64,000 nucleotides of DNA from Photobacterium sp. TY1-4 (GCF_025398175.1 NZ_CP099735.1:806001-870000); one strand, 5' to 3'. Shown: positions 33,344-42,702, counted from the first letter of the stretch. Program-made: numbers and translations. Notes: generated by a model not told the origin, from the sequence alone.

Positions 33344-34990
33344 ATGAATACAAAAATAATTGAACCATCGAAGAATGCCCATCAATATCCACTACTGATC
33401 AAACAGTTACTATTATCTGGTCAACGCTATGGCGCAACGAACGAAATTGTCAGTGGTGCTCATCGTTATAGTTATATGCAATTGAACCAACGCATCGCAC
33501 GCTTAGCCAATGTCCTAACGGAAGCCGGTGTAGGCCCTGGTGATACCGTTGCCGTAATGGATTGGGACAGCCATCGTTACCTGGAAGCCTATTTTGCAGT
33601 ACCAATGATCGGCGCGATTGTTCACCACATTAATATACGTCTAAGTCCTGACCAGATTGCATACACCATGCAGCATGCGGAAGATAAATTCGTACTCGTC
33701 CATGATGATTTTCTTCCTATCGTTGAACAACTGGACGCTCATTTGCCGACAGTACAGGGATATATTCAGTTGACCGACCAAAAGGTAGCGAAACACACTG
33801 AACTGGCAACCATTGGGGAGTATGAAGCATTACTTGCCAAAGCGGATACTCAATATGACTTCCCAGATTTCGATGAAAATTCCATCGCCACGACTTTCTA
33901 TACCACAGGTACAACTGGCAGTCCTAAAGGAGTATTTTTCAGTCACCGACAATTGGTGCTTCACACGCTGAATGCTGCGGCGACGTTAGCTGCATATGAA
34001 GGAGCACCCTTGCTGAGATCAGAAGATGTGTATATGCCAATGACACCGATGTTCCACGTCCATGCTTGGGGTATCCCCTACATCGCAACACTCATTGGGG
34101 TAAAGCAGGTTTATCCTGGCCGTTATGAGCCAAATAATCTAGTGCGCTTATACCGAGAAGAAAAAGTGACGTTCTCACACGGCGTTCCGACTGTGCTGCA
34201 GATGGTGCTCAATTGCGATGAAGCCAGCAAAACCGATCTGAGCGGTTGGAAAATGCTGACTGGCGGTGCAGCCCCAACAGAAGCCTTAGTCCGTCAGATC
34301 ATGAACAGAGGCATCAGCTTCTATACCGGCTATGGGATGTCTGAAACTTGCCCGCTGCTGACCGTAACTCACTTAACACCAGAGCAAACTGAGTTATCGT
34401 TAGACGAGCAGGTTGCGCTACGCATGCGTACTGGTATGCCAATCCCGATGGTAGACATACGTGTCGTTGATAAATCCGGAAACGAAGTCGCCAAAGACGA
34501 TACCAGTGTCGGTGAAATACAGGTGCGTACGCCGTGGCTGACCCAGGGTTACTTCCGCGAGGAAGAAAAAGGGGATGAGTTATGGGAAGGCGGCTGGCTA
34601 CATACAGGAGATGTCGCGTCGCTCAATACAGAGGGGAGCTTGCAAATTCGCGACCGCATGAAAGACGTCATAAAAACAGGCGGAGAATGGATCTCGTCGC
34701 TACAGCTAGAAAGTCTTATCAGCAAGCACGCCGCCGTGGTGAACGTCGCTGTCATCGGTATCCCGGATCCACATTGGGACGAACGACCACTCGCTCAAGT
34801 CGTACTTGCTGATGACGCAGATCTTGATGCTGAGCAAATTAAGACCCATTTGATGCAATTTGTCGACAGTGGCCTTATCAATAAATGGTCCGTTCCAGAG
34901 CAAATTCACTTTGTTGAATCCATCCCCGTAACCAGTGTAGGGAAAATAGATAAGAAGCGTATCCGTGCAGACCTGGCACAGTCAATCTAA
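33344..34990 (+). CDS. acyl-CoA synthetase (AMP-forming), medium-chain type
   Basis: The start at 33344 has AGGAG six bases ahead; 548 residues. It activates a carboxylic acid to its CoA thioester through an acyl-adenylate. All ANL-family motifs are present: the P-loop TTGTTGSPKGVFFSH, YTGYGMSETCPLLT, the hinge DRMKDVIKTGGEWIS and the C-terminal catalytic lysine in TSVGKIDKKRIRADL. The best family resemblance is to AlkK/medium-chain fatty acid-CoA ligases. A CoA ligase beside a BKACE enzyme fits a pathway in which the acid product of cleavage or the starting acid enters beta-oxidation. Codon use seems more AT-rich than in flanking chromosomal genes. Confidence 0.92.
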   Translation: MNTKIIEPSKNAHQYPLLIKQLLLSGQRYGATNEIVSGAHRYSYMQLNQRIARLANVLTEAGVGPGDTVAVMDWDSHRYLEAYFAVPMIGAIVHHINIRLSPDQIAYTMQHAEDKFVLVHDDFLPIVEQLDAHLPTVQGYIQLTDQKVAKHTELATIGEYEALLAKADTQYDFPDFDENSIATTFYTTGTTGSPKGVFFSHRQLVLHTLNAAATLAAYEGAPLLRSEDVYMPMTPMFHVHAWGIPYIATLIGVKQVYPGRYEPNNLVRLYREEKVTFSHGVPTVLQMVLNCDEASKTDLSGWKMLTGGAAPTEALVRQIMNRGISFYTGYGMSETCPLLTVTHLTPEQTELSLDEQVALRMRTGMPIPMVDIRVVDKSGNEVAKDDTSVGEIQVRTPWLTQGYFREEEKGDELWEGGWLHTGDVASLNTEGSLQIRDRMKDVIKTGGEWISSLQLESLISKHAAVVNVAVIGIPDPHWDERPLAQVVLADDADLDAEQIKTHLMQFVDSGLINKWSVPEQIHFVESIPVTSVGKIDKKRIRADLAQSI

Positions 34991-35156
34991 AACGATGTGA
35001 TGCCAAACAACTGAATTGAAATAAAAAATAAAGACACTGGCCGGTCAGTTCATGCTGTAAAGCAGTCACAATATGGGCATCGTTGTTCACGGTGCCCGTT
35101 TCGATGTTTCTATTCTTGGTCCGGCTGGCCGTTAAATATAGAACGTTAGTGATATT

Positions 35157-35948
35157 CTACCTTTGCAATAGCGCTAATGCTTTTGAATGGAGTTCACGAG
35201 TCGCTGCAGCCACAATGTTAACCTGCCCTTCCAGCCTTGGCTGTCGCCCGTGCCAGTCGGTCACAATGCCACCGGCCCCTTCAATCACCGGGATCTGGGC
35301 TGCAATATCATAAGGGTAGATATTAGCTTCCACCAGCAGGTCGATCTGGCCCAACGCCAGCAGACCGGCGGCGTAACAGTCATGGGAGTATCGAACCAGA
35401 TTCACTGCTTGTTGGAGTTGGCTGAAACGTGCCATCTGTTCCTGGCTAAAACAGGCCGGATCCGAGGTATACATCACGGCATTGGCCAGTTCAACACAAG
35501 CAGAAGTCAAAACCGGCGTTTCATTGAACTGGGTTTCCTGCGCGTTGCTGGCAAGCCAGCGCTCTTTGGTGATCGGTTGGTCAATCAGACCGAGGATCGG
35601 CTGCTCACAGTAACTCAGGGCGATTTGCGTCCCGAAACACAAAGAGCCAGAGAGGAAAGACTTGGTACCGTCGATCGGATCTAAATGCCAGCACCAATCT
35701 GCATCCGGATTACGATGGCTAAATTCTTCGCCTTTGATCCCGTGCTCAGGGAAAACTTTTTCAATCCACTGGCGCATCATCAGTTCAATCTTGCGATCGG
35801 CAATTGTCACTGGGCTCTGATCGGCTTTGGCATCCACTTCAGGCCGGGTGCGGAAATAATGGTGTATGATGGTTCGGGCTTCATCAGCCATCTGCTGGGC
35901 CAGCGAAACCGCCGTTGGCGGCAGCTGGATTGGATTCATTTCGTTCAT
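35157..35948 (-). CDS. inositol monophosphatase-family phosphatase (histidinol-phosphatase-like)
   Basis: 263 residues with the complete IMPase motif set: GEE (in GIKGEEFSHRNP), the metal-binding DPIDGTKSF at about residues 92-100, and YDIAAQIPVIEGAGG near the C-terminus replacing the usual WDxAA (the W is Y here). This composition is typical of the HisN/SuhB-like group that hydrolyses histidinol-phosphate, inositol phosphate or other sugar phosphates. A his operon is absent; the neighbours are a sugar-isomerase-like enzyme and an ABC importer, so a role in releasing phosphate from an imported sugar or polyol compound is likelier (inference). Confidence 0.88.
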   Translation of the reverse strand: MNEMNPIQLPPTAVSLAQQMADEARTIIHHYFRTRPEVDAKADQSPVTIADRKIELMMRQWIEKVFPEHGIKGEEFSHRNPDADWCWHLDPIDGTKSFLSGSLCFGTQIALSYCEQPILGLIDQPITKERWLASNAQETQFNETPVLTSACVELANAVMYTSDPACFSQEQMARFSQLQQAVNLVRYSHDCYAAGLLALGQIDLLVEANIYPYDIAAQIPVIEGAGGIVTDWHGRQPRLEGQVNIVAAATRELHSKALALLQR

Positions 35949-36033
35949 GATAATCTCGTCGTAGGGGCAACTTTAAACAAACTCAGCTTTATAATGCTCA
36001 GCTTTACAACACTCAGCCTTGCAAAATAAGGGC

Positions 36034-37044
36034 TTACAAAAACGACTGGGCGTGCTGGCGGATCTGAGCCAGCAAATTCATTACATGGCTCAACTGGTCA
36101 CGGGCATCTTGCTGCTCCCGGGCCAGCAACTGGTCAAGACTGGTCTCCGGGGCAATCTCCGTCATGCTGGCTTCCCGGTATGGGATCTGCGGATCATCCG
36201 GCTCCCCGGCCACTCGCATCGGCGGCGCATAGAAATCGACTTCTTCTTCCAGACCAAAAGCCACAACCTGCGGCTGCGCCTTACCGAGCAGCAGCAATTC
36301 CAGCAGCAACCGCGCCTGAGGGATCTCTCCTTCACCGCTCCGGCAGCCCTTTTGTCCCCAGCCGCCCTGCTCAATCACTCGAACCGCATCTTTGATGTGA
36401 ACGTCGGTGATATGCGGCGCCATATCCCGTAGTGCATCAAGCGGCATCTCATAAGCATTGAACATGTTGCAAAAATCAAACAGCAAATGCAGATTCGGGT
36501 TGTCTACCGCTTCGATGATCCGGGCCAACTCCTTGCCGGTCAGATCTTCGTGCTGCTCCACAGTGAAGCGGAACTGCCCTTGCGGGTCGAGTTGGCTCAG
36601 CTGGCTCAAATCGCGAATCGTCCAGTCGATAATCTCCGACACCCTGCCGGCGTAGCGCGGATAACAGCGAATTGAGGTTGCCCCGAGCTGGCGGCCAATC
36701 CGCACCGCTTCGGACAATTCCGGGATATCCGTCGCACTGATCTCCAGGTGAATGTCCTGCTTCAGCGCCAGAGCCAACACCTTCAGTTGTGCCAGCTGCG
36801 CATCACTCTGGTGGCGCAGGCTGAGCTGTTCGCCGTCATCAAGATGAACCTTGATCCCCTTCAGGCCGTTGTCGTGGCTGAACTGCAACAGGTCATCAAC
36901 GCCGACCCGGTGATAACGAAAATTCAAATGAAAGCTGTAAGCATGTGCATACAGCGGAATATCATCAAGCCGTTCGATCAATCGCTGCGCTTGAAGGGCA
37001 CTGAGAGTTGGTAAGGTATGATCGGACTGGTGATCGGGATTCAT
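36034..37044 (-). CDS. sugar phosphate isomerase/epimerase-like TIM-barrel protein
   Basis: 336 residues of the xylose-isomerase-like AP_endonuc_2 fold. The order of strands is seen as LYAHAYSFHLNFRYHR, NGLKGIKVHLDDG, IHLEISATDI, GATSIRCYPRYAG, FTVEQHEDLTGKELARI, NLHLLFDFCNMFNAYE and ITDVHIKDAVR; the metal ligands are the Glu in VEQHED, the Asp in LLFDFCNMF and HIKDA. Such enzymes isomerise or dehydrate sugars and their acids. The gene is coupled to the GntR regulator by a 4-base overlap and is near a peptide/opine-type importer. Confidence 0.85.
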   Translation of the reverse strand: MNPDHQSDHTLPTLSALQAQRLIERLDDIPLYAHAYSFHLNFRYHRVGVDDLLQFSHDNGLKGIKVHLDDGEQLSLRHQSDAQLAQLKVLALALKQDIHLEISATDIPELSEAVRIGRQLGATSIRCYPRYAGRVSEIIDWTIRDLSQLSQLDPQGQFRFTVEQHEDLTGKELARIIEAVDNPNLHLLFDFCNMFNAYEMPLDALRDMAPHITDVHIKDAVRVIEQGGWGQKGCRSGEGEIPQARLLLELLLLGKAQPQVVAFGLEEEVDFYAPPMRVAGEPDDPQIPYREASMTEIAPETSLDQLLAREQQDARDQLSHVMNLLAQIRQHAQSFL

Positions 37045-37763
37045 GTGTGTTTCTCCGGGGTAAATCGTAATTCCAGCGCCTCAAATCGCCAGAATTCGCG
37101 ATCAATCTGAATGATTTGCTGATTGCCGTCGGTCTTGACCCGCTTGAGATACAGACCGGGCGCGCCGCTGGTACAACCGAGCAAATGCTGTGGCTGGCCT
37201 TCCAGACGAACCGGGCGGATTATCAAATCAGCCAGTTGCGGCTGAATGTCAAACTCCTGCTCCCAAACCTTGGTAAACGAGCCGCCCGCCAGCTTTTCCG
37301 GATAGCTCGGTGCGGCAAGACAGTTAATCAGCACATCGTGGACGAATATTTTGTGGCCGTTGAACGCGCCCCAGCCGTAAACCCGCAGCAGGGGCGAGCC
37401 GACAGGGATCCCGAACTCAGCAGCCTGATCGGCATCGGCCTCAATCACCTGCTGCTCCAGATCGGCCCAGCTGGCTTCGCCCTGTCCCCGGGCGGCTTTC
37501 ATAAAGCTGACATGGCCCAGCGGGTCATAGACAAACCTGGCCTGGGAGACAAACCAGCCTTTGCGGTCAATCCGGAAGATCGCACCTTCATTTTCCAACG
37601 CAAGCAGCGCCTGACGCAGCGACATGCGCTTCACCTCAAGCTTGTCGCATAATTCGCGCTCAGCCGGCAGCTTCTCACCGGCTTTCCAGCGCCCGTCTTG
37701 CAGTGCCTTTTTCAGCACCAGCTTTGCCAGGCTGGCCGATGTCATCTTGTTTTCTTGTGCCAT
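37041..37763 (-). CDS. GntR-family regulator with UTRA domain (HutC subfamily)
   Basis: The start at 37763 (MAQENKMTSASLAKLV) is favoured because the longer frame begins with TTG at 37796; 240 residues. The N-terminal winged helix (ALQDGRWKAGEKLPAERELCDKLEVKRMSLRQALLALENEG) and a C-terminal UTRA effector domain are clear; the ligand is unknown. Three copies of the palindrome TGGTTTAAACCA lie between this gene and the divergent ABC importer operon, which makes that operon and the regulator's own gene its probable targets. The stop overlaps the isomerase gene by 4 bases. Confidence 0.9.
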   Translation of the reverse strand: MAQENKMTSASLAKLVLKKALQDGRWKAGEKLPAERELCDKLEVKRMSLRQALLALENEGAIFRIDRKGWFVSQARFVYDPLGHVSFMKAARGQGEASWADLEQQVIEADADQAAEFGIPVGSPLLRVYGWGAFNGHKIFVHDVLINCLAAPSYPEKLAGGSFTKVWEQEFDIQPQLADLIIRPVRLEGQPQHLLGCTSGAPGLYLKRVKTDGNQQIIQIDREFWRFEALELRFTPEKHT

Positions 37764-37820
37764 CTCGGTGCATTCCTCAAAAATTCCTCTCCCCAAATGG
37801 CAGCCTATGCAGCGAGCCAG

Positions 37821-37834
37821 TTGGTTTAAACCAA
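37821..37834. promoter_or_regulatory. putative GntR operator 1
   Basis: Perfect palindrome TTGGTTTAAACCAA 58 bases upstream of the GntR gene start; core TGGTTTAAACCA recurs at two further places toward the importer operon. Confidence 0.75.
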
Positions 37835-37973
37835 TTTAGCCTGTCGATTCTGAAATGAAAAGTGACATTTTCATGACAGTTCATTTGCCTCAAAAGTCAG
37901 GTTTCATCGGGTTCACTCTGGTGAAAAACCAGTCAGCGATCAATTTCTGATCCTTCATAAAACTGAAACAAGA

Positions 37974-37986
37974 TTGGTTTAAACCA
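37974..37986. promoter_or_regulatory. putative GntR operator 2
   Basis: TTGGTTTAAACCA, sharing the 12-bp core of the other two sites, about 125 bases before the substrate-binding protein start. Confidence 0.75.
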
Positions 37987-37999
37987 TTAATAAGAATAT

Positions 38000-38011
38000 T
38001 GGTTTAAACCA
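38000..38011. promoter_or_regulatory. putative GntR operator 3
   Basis: Core palindrome TGGTTTAAACCA, centre 25 bases from the centre of site 2 and 100 bases upstream of the substrate-binding protein start; the spacing of sites 2 and 3 is suited to a dimer-of-dimers. Confidence 0.75.
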
Positions 38012-38110
38012 CAAAAAAGCTCAGTTCACCATCCGGCATGTCAGTCAACAACGTGCAAGGTTCGTGAACTGGATGACAGGCCTTCACTGAAAACATTGAG
38101 GTATCAGAAA

Positions 38111-39649
38111 ATGACTCGTACTCCACTTCGGCTTTGCACTTTGATCGGTGCCGCTCTGCTCAGCAACACTGCCCTGGCAGACAGCCGCCCGGATCTGACG
38201 GTTGCCGTGACGAAAAACCCGTCCCGTCTCGACCCGATGGCCGAGAACAGCAACGTCAATGCCCGGGTGATCAAAAATGTCCTGGAAACCCTGATCTACA
38301 CCGACAGCAAACATGGCGGTGCGCTGAAGCCGGGTCTGGCAAAAAGCTGGCAGCGGATTGATGATCAGACCCTGGAAATTCAGCTGAGAGAAAATGTCAC
38401 CTGCCATAACGGTGAAGCGTTCACCGCCGAAGATGTCGCGTTCAGCCTAGGCCCGCAGCGTTTCATGGGCGAGCAGGCACCGGGTTGGGGCATTGCCCGC
38501 CAGTACCTGGGCGGTCTGGAAAGCGTCGAGGTGATGGATGATCACAAGGTACAGCTGCGCTTCAGTCAGGCCGATCCATTGCTGGAGCTGCGCTTTGCCA
38601 ACTGGATGAGTGAGATGATCTGTAAGGATGCCTTCCTTGCTGCCGGCAGTTGGGAAAACTGGCTCAAGCAACCCGTGGGAACCGGTCCTTACCGGGTGGC
38701 CGAGGTCAAGCACGGCGACTCGATCAAGCTCGATACCTTTGAGCAATACTGGGGGGAGCAGGCACCGGCGAAGTCAGTCACCTTCAAAGTAGTGCCTGAA
38801 ATTGCCAGCCGGATCGCCGGTCTGAAAACCGGCGAATACCAGCTTGCAACTGAGCTGACACCGGATCAGTTCAAACAGCTGGAAAAAGATGCCAAGACGG
38901 ACATTGTCGGCGGCCCGATCCGCAACATCCGGGTGATCATTTTCGACGAGAATCACCCGCAACTGAAAAACCCGAAAATGCGCCAGGCCCTGAGCTATGC
39001 CATCGACCGCCAGCTGATTGTCGACGCGCTCTACGGCGGCCGAGCCAGTGTCCCGAACGGCCTGCAAATGAAAGTGTTTGGCGATTTGTATATCGATGAC
39101 CATCAAGGCACGACCTACAACCCGAACAAAGCACGCCAGCTGCTCAAAGAAGCCGGTTACAAAGGCGAGCCGATTTCCTACCGCTACCTGCAGGATTACT
39201 ACACCGGAGAGGTGAATACCGCCCAGATCCTGGCCGATATGTGGCGTCAGGTCGGGATCAACGTGAAGCTCGAATTGGTGGAAAACTGGGGACAGATTGA
39301 AGATAACGCCGAGGGGCGCGGTATTTTCAACTGGTCCAACAGTGCCGAGTACCCGGATCCTTTGGGTCAAATCTATCGCCTGTACGGCCCTGAAGGCTGG
39401 TTCCAGCGCAACCACACTTACCAGAGCCAGGCATTCAACCTGTGGGGCGAACAGCTCAAGAGCACAGACAAAGCCAAACGCACCGAAGCAATGCGCGAGA
39501 TGCTGGACATTTACGAGCGTCAGGATCCGCCGGGCACCTACCTGCATACCCTGCCGATGTTCTACGGCGTCAGCAGCAAGCTCGACTGGACCCCGACGGA
39601 CAGCGGATTTATGGATTTGAGCAGCCGCATGCTCAAGTTCAAAGGCTAA
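38111..39649 (+). CDS. ABC transporter solute-binding protein, peptide/opine/nickel family (SBP_bac_5)
   Basis: 512 residues; the ATG at 38111 follows GAGG. The signal peptide runs to about residue 23 (LIGAALLSNTALA). The core has the family order: PDLTVAVTKNPSRLDPM, LKPGLAKSWQRIDDQTLEIQLREN, FTAEDVAFSLGPQRF, VGTGPYRVAEVK, IRNIRVIIFDENHPQLKNPKMRQALSYAIDRQLIVDALYGG. It captures the substrate in the periplasm for the permease and ATPase genes following in the same operon. The substrate could be a peptide, opine or sugar conjugate; the enzyme genes beside it make a phosphosugar-type ligand worth testing. Confidence 0.92.
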   Translation: MTRTPLRLCTLIGAALLSNTALADSRPDLTVAVTKNPSRLDPMAENSNVNARVIKNVLETLIYTDSKHGGALKPGLAKSWQRIDDQTLEIQLRENVTCHNGEAFTAEDVAFSLGPQRFMGEQAPGWGIARQYLGGLESVEVMDDHKVQLRFSQADPLLELRFANWMSEMICKDAFLAAGSWENWLKQPVGTGPYRVAEVKHGDSIKLDTFEQYWGEQAPAKSVTFKVVPEIASRIAGLKTGEYQLATELTPDQFKQLEKDAKTDIVGGPIRNIRVIIFDENHPQLKNPKMRQALSYAIDRQLIVDALYGGRASVPNGLQMKVFGDLYIDDHQGTTYNPNKARQLLKEAGYKGEPISYRYLQDYYTGEVNTAQILADMWRQVGINVKLELVENWGQIEDNAEGRGIFNWSNSAEYPDPLGQIYRLYGPEGWFQRNHTYQSQAFNLWGEQLKSTDKAKRTEAMREMLDIYERQDPPGTYLHTLPMFYGVSSKLDWTPTDSGFMDLSSRMLKFKG

Positions 39650-39676
39650 CCCCGAGCGCACACGCTCATGCAAGCC

Positions 39677-39694
39677 GGGCGGGGCAACCCGCCC
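39677..39694 (+). terminator. intercistronic hairpin
   Basis: GGGCGGG and CCCGCCC form a 7-bp GC-rich stem with a GCAA tetraloop between the binding-protein gene and the ATPase gene, without T-run. Such hairpins typically stabilise the upstream mRNA so that the binding protein is made in excess. Confidence 0.6.
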
Positions 39695-39718
39695 AATTGA
39701 TTGTAATCAGGAGTTTTG

Positions 39719-40768
39719 ATGCAACCTTTGTTAGATGCCCGTGACCTTCAGGTCTCGTTTACCACAGCGCAAGGCACCGTGCCCGTGGTGCGGGGCGTAG
39801 ATTTGCAGATCGGAGCCGGCGAGATCGTCGGGCTGGTCGGTGAAAGCGGCAGCGGCAAAAGCGTGACCTGTATGGCTGCCCTGGGCCTGCTGGATGACAA
39901 TGCTCAGGTCAAAGGCCAGATCCACTGGGACGGCCGGAGACTGACCACCCGGGATGATCGGGCCATGAGCCGATTGCGCGGCCACGACATGGCGATGATC
40001 TTCCAGGATCCGATGAGTACCTTAAATCCGGTCCAGACCATCGGCATACAGCTCTATGAGTCGATCCAGATCAACAGCCCCAAGCGACTGGGCCGTACCG
40101 CGTTGAAAGTGCGCGCCCTGGAATTGCTGCGCGATGTCGGCGTGCCGGCACCGGAGCAACGGCTCAAGGCCTATCCCCACCAACTGTCCGGCGGTCTGAA
40201 CCAGCGGGTGGTGATTGCCATGATGCTGGCGGGCAACCCACGGATACTGATCGCCGATGAGCCGACAACCGCGCTGGATGTCACCGTGCAGGCGCAAATC
40301 ATCCGGCTGCTGCGTCGCCTGCGTGACGAGCGCGGCATGAGCATCATCCTGGTCACCCATGATCTGGGCGTGGTGGCAGAGACCTGCGATCGGGTCGTGG
40401 TGATGTACGCCGGACAAATTGTCGAACGCGGGCCGGTGAACGCCGTTTTCCGCCATCCGCGTCATCCCTATACCCGTGGGTTACTGGCCTCCCTGCCGCG
40501 GATCGACGGCAACTGCGATGCCCTGACGCCGATCCCCGGGGTGGTGCCGCAGCCGCACCAGCTGAACGGCGGCTGCGCGTTCGCGCCACGGTGTCCGAAA
40601 GCGGCGGGCTGTTCGCACCAGACCGCTCCCAAAATTCAGGCTGGCTCGCAAACCCCGGGCAGCCCGCGAGCACCGGGCGAGACCCAACAGCTGCAACGCA
40701 ACATGGCGCATCAGTATGCCTGTTTCCACCCATATCCGATGAATACAACCGAAGAGCAGCACTCATGA
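39719..40768 (+). CDS. ABC transporter ATP-binding protein, DppD-like
   Basis: 349 residues; AGGAG lies 5 bases before the ATG. ATPase motifs: Walker A GESGSGKS at about residue 40, signature LSGGLNQRV (a change from the usual LSGGxxQR at one place), Walker [13 protein letters not shown] and the switch His in VTHDLG. The C-terminal part has the oligopeptide-transporter domain with cysteine-rich [13 protein letters not shown], often an iron-sulfur-type site. It pairs with the next gene product to form the ATPase heterodimer. The next ATG overlaps its stop by 4 bases. An unusual C-terminal tail of about 45 residues ([15 protein letters not shown]) follows. Confidence 0.93.
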   Translation: MQPLLDARDLQVSFTTAQGTVPVVRGVDLQIGAGEIVGLVGESGSGKSVTCMAALGLLDDNAQVKGQIHWDGRRLTTRDDRAMSRLRGHDMAMIFQDPMSTLNPVQTIGIQLYESIQINSPKRLGRTALKVRALELLRDVGVPAPEQRLKAYPHQLSGGLNQRVVIAMMLAGNPRILIADEPTTALDVTVQAQIIRLLRRLRDERGMSIILVTHDLGVVAETCDRVVVMYAGQIVERGPVNAVFRHPRHPYTRGLLASLPRIDGNCDALTPIPGVVPQPHQLNGGCAFAPRCPKAAGCSHQTAPKIQAGSQTPGSPRAPGETQQLQRNMAHQYACFHPYPMNTTEEQHS

Positions 40769-41769
40769 GCTCGAAAAGTGACACCCCTTTGCTGCAAGTT
40801 CGCAATTTGCGATGTGCATTTAAAAACCGAAAACGAAATGGCCTGTTCGGCCCGCGTTCACTGATCCATGCCGTCAACGGCGTCAATTTTGATGTCTATC
40901 CCGGTGAAGTGCTGGGCATCGTCGGCGAAAGCGGCTGCGGTAAATCAACCACGGCCAAGCTGATCCTGAATATGGCCACAGCCAGTGAAGGCTCGGTGAT
41001 CTATCGCGGCCAGTCGCTGCGTGAACTGGACGATGCCGAATGGAAACCACTGCGCCAGCAGATGCAGTATGTATTTCAGGATCCGCTCGGCGCCCTGGAT
41101 CCCCGGATGACCGTTCTGGATCAGGTGATAGAGCCGCTGGTGATCCACAACATGCACGCACCGCAGGCACGCCGCCAGATGGCCGAAGCGCTGCTCCACA
41201 GTGTGGGCCTGCAATCGAACCAGCTCGGCAAATACCCGCATGAGCTGAGCGGCGGCCAGCGCCAGCGGGTGGTACTGGCCCGGGCACTAATTTTAAAACC
41301 GGCGCTGCTGATTTGTGACGAGCCGATCTCGGCACTGGATGTCTCGATTCAGGCCCAAATTGTCAATTTGCTCCAGGATCTGCGCCGCCAGATGGGGCTG
41401 ACCCTCCTGTTCATCAGTCACGATCTGTCGGTGGTCCGCCATCTCTGTGATCGGGTGGCGGTGATGTACCTGGGGCAAATTGTCGAGATCGGCCCGGCCG
41501 ATCAGCTGTTCAGCAACCCTCGTCATCCATACACCCAGGCACTGATTTCGGCCATCCCCAAACCGGTGCCCGGCAACCGAGCGGACAGCCCGGTGCTCAC
41601 CGGCGAGCCGCCAAATCCGGCGAACCCGCCGACCGGGTGTCGCTTTCATCCGCGCTGCCATTTCGCAACAGCGCGCTGCCGGACAACAGGACCTGAGTTG
41701 CAAACAGACCGCCAGGGCTATGGCGTGGCCTGTTTTGAAGTCCAACACGCTGCAAAAGGAGCAGCCTGA
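40765..41769 (+). CDS. ABC transporter ATP-binding protein, DppF-like
   Basis: 334 residues from the ATG at 40765, which overlaps the DppD-like stop (ATGA). Walker A GESGCGKST, signature LSGGQRQRV, Walker B LLICDEPISALDVSIQ and the switch His in ISHDLS are complete. The C-terminal oligopeptide domain has GCRFHPRCHFATARC. Together with the DppD-like protein it energises uptake. Its stop shares one base with the start of the permease gene, so all five transporter genes appear to be one operon. Confidence 0.93.
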   Translation: MSSKSDTPLLQVRNLRCAFKNRKRNGLFGPRSLIHAVNGVNFDVYPGEVLGIVGESGCGKSTTAKLILNMATASEGSVIYRGQSLRELDDAEWKPLRQQMQYVFQDPLGALDPRMTVLDQVIEPLVIHNMHAPQARRQMAEALLHSVGLQSNQLGKYPHELSGGQRQRVVLARALILKPALLICDEPISALDVSIQAQIVNLLQDLRRQMGLTLLFISHDLSVVRHLCDRVAVMYLGQIVEIGPADQLFSNPRHPYTQALISAIPKPVPGNRADSPVLTGEPPNPANPPTGCRFHPRCHFATARCRTTGPELQTDRQGYGVACFEVQHAAKGAA

Positions 41770-42701
41770 TGAATCTATTCTATGTGTTACAAAAGCTGGC
41801 CCGGGCGCTGCTGACCGTTTTTCTGATCGTCACGACCGTGTTTGTCGTACTGCGCCTGTCCGGCGATCCGGCCATTTATGTCCTGGGGCTGGATGCCGAT
41901 CCGCAAGCGATTATTGAGTTTCGCCAGCGTTGGGGACTGGATCAGCCGATTGCGATTCAGTACCTGCAATTTCTCAGCAACTGTCTGCAAGGCGACTTCG
42001 GCTACTCCTATTTTGAAGAGCGGGATGCGATGGAAGCCGTGCTCGACAGGCTGCCGCAGACCCTGTTGCTGATGGGCGTCACCGGGGTGTGCACTCTGCT
42101 GATCGGGATCCCGGCCGGGATCTATGCCGCCCTACACCGCAACAGCTGGATTGACCGCATGACCATGCTGCTTTCAGTGGCAGGGTTCAGCCTGCCGAAT
42201 TTCGTGCTGGGAATTTTGCTGATCCTTCTGTTCTCCGTAACCTGGCAACTACTGCCGACCGGCGGCAGCGGTACCTGGCAGCACCTGGTGATGCCGGTGC
42301 TGACCATGACCGTGGCTGAAGCGGCCGTGTTTGCCCGCTTCACCCGCTCAGCAATGCTGGAAGTGCTTCACCAGCCCTACATGCGTACCGCCCAAGCCAA
42401 AGGGCTGCGCTGGCACCAGGCCGTGCGCCGCCATGCCCTGCCAAACGCTGCCATTCCGCTGATCACGATTGTCGGCTTTTTCGCCGGGACCCTGATTGCC
42501 GGCGGTGTGGTGACGGAAAGCGTGTTCGCCTGGCCGGGCCTGGGCCGGTTGCTGGTCACCTCAGTCGCTTCCCGCGATCTGGCCGTGGTGCAGATCATCG
42601 TGATGCTGATTGCCTGCTCCATGGTTCTGACCAACCTCATTATTGATTTCCTGTACGGCTGGCTTGACCCGCGCGTCGCCAGCCTGAGATCCGGAGAATA
42701 A
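41769..42701 (+). CDS. ABC transporter permease, DppB-like
   Basis: 310 residues with six membrane segments. The N-terminal segment is FLIVTTVFVVLRLSG; the EAA loop that contacts the ATPases is near EVLHQPYMRTAQAKGLRWHQAVRRHALPNAAIPLI, the usual form in DppB/OppB proteins. The start overlaps the previous stop by one base and the next gene follows after a single base, so coupling is tight. Confidence 0.93.
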   Translation: MNLFYVLQKLARALLTVFLIVTTVFVVLRLSGDPAIYVLGLDADPQAIIEFRQRWGLDQPIAIQYLQFLSNCLQGDFGYSYFEERDAMEAVLDRLPQTLLLMGVTGVCTLLIGIPAGIYAALHRNSWIDRMTMLLSVAGFSLPNFVLGILLILLFSVTWQLLPTGGSGTWQHLVMPVLTMTVAEAAVFARFTRSAMLEVLHQPYMRTAQAKGLRWHQAVRRHALPNAAIPLITIVGFFAGTLIAGGVVTESVFAWPGLGRLLVTSVASRDLAVVQIIVMLIACSMVLTNLIIDFLYGWLDPRVASLRSGE

Positions 42702-42702
42702 A

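Noticed and set aside
38774..39673. Long open frame opposite the solute-binding protein gene
   Set aside because: The sense strand encodes a complete SBP_bac_5 protein; the antisense translation is compositionally odd and lacks a ribosome-binding site.
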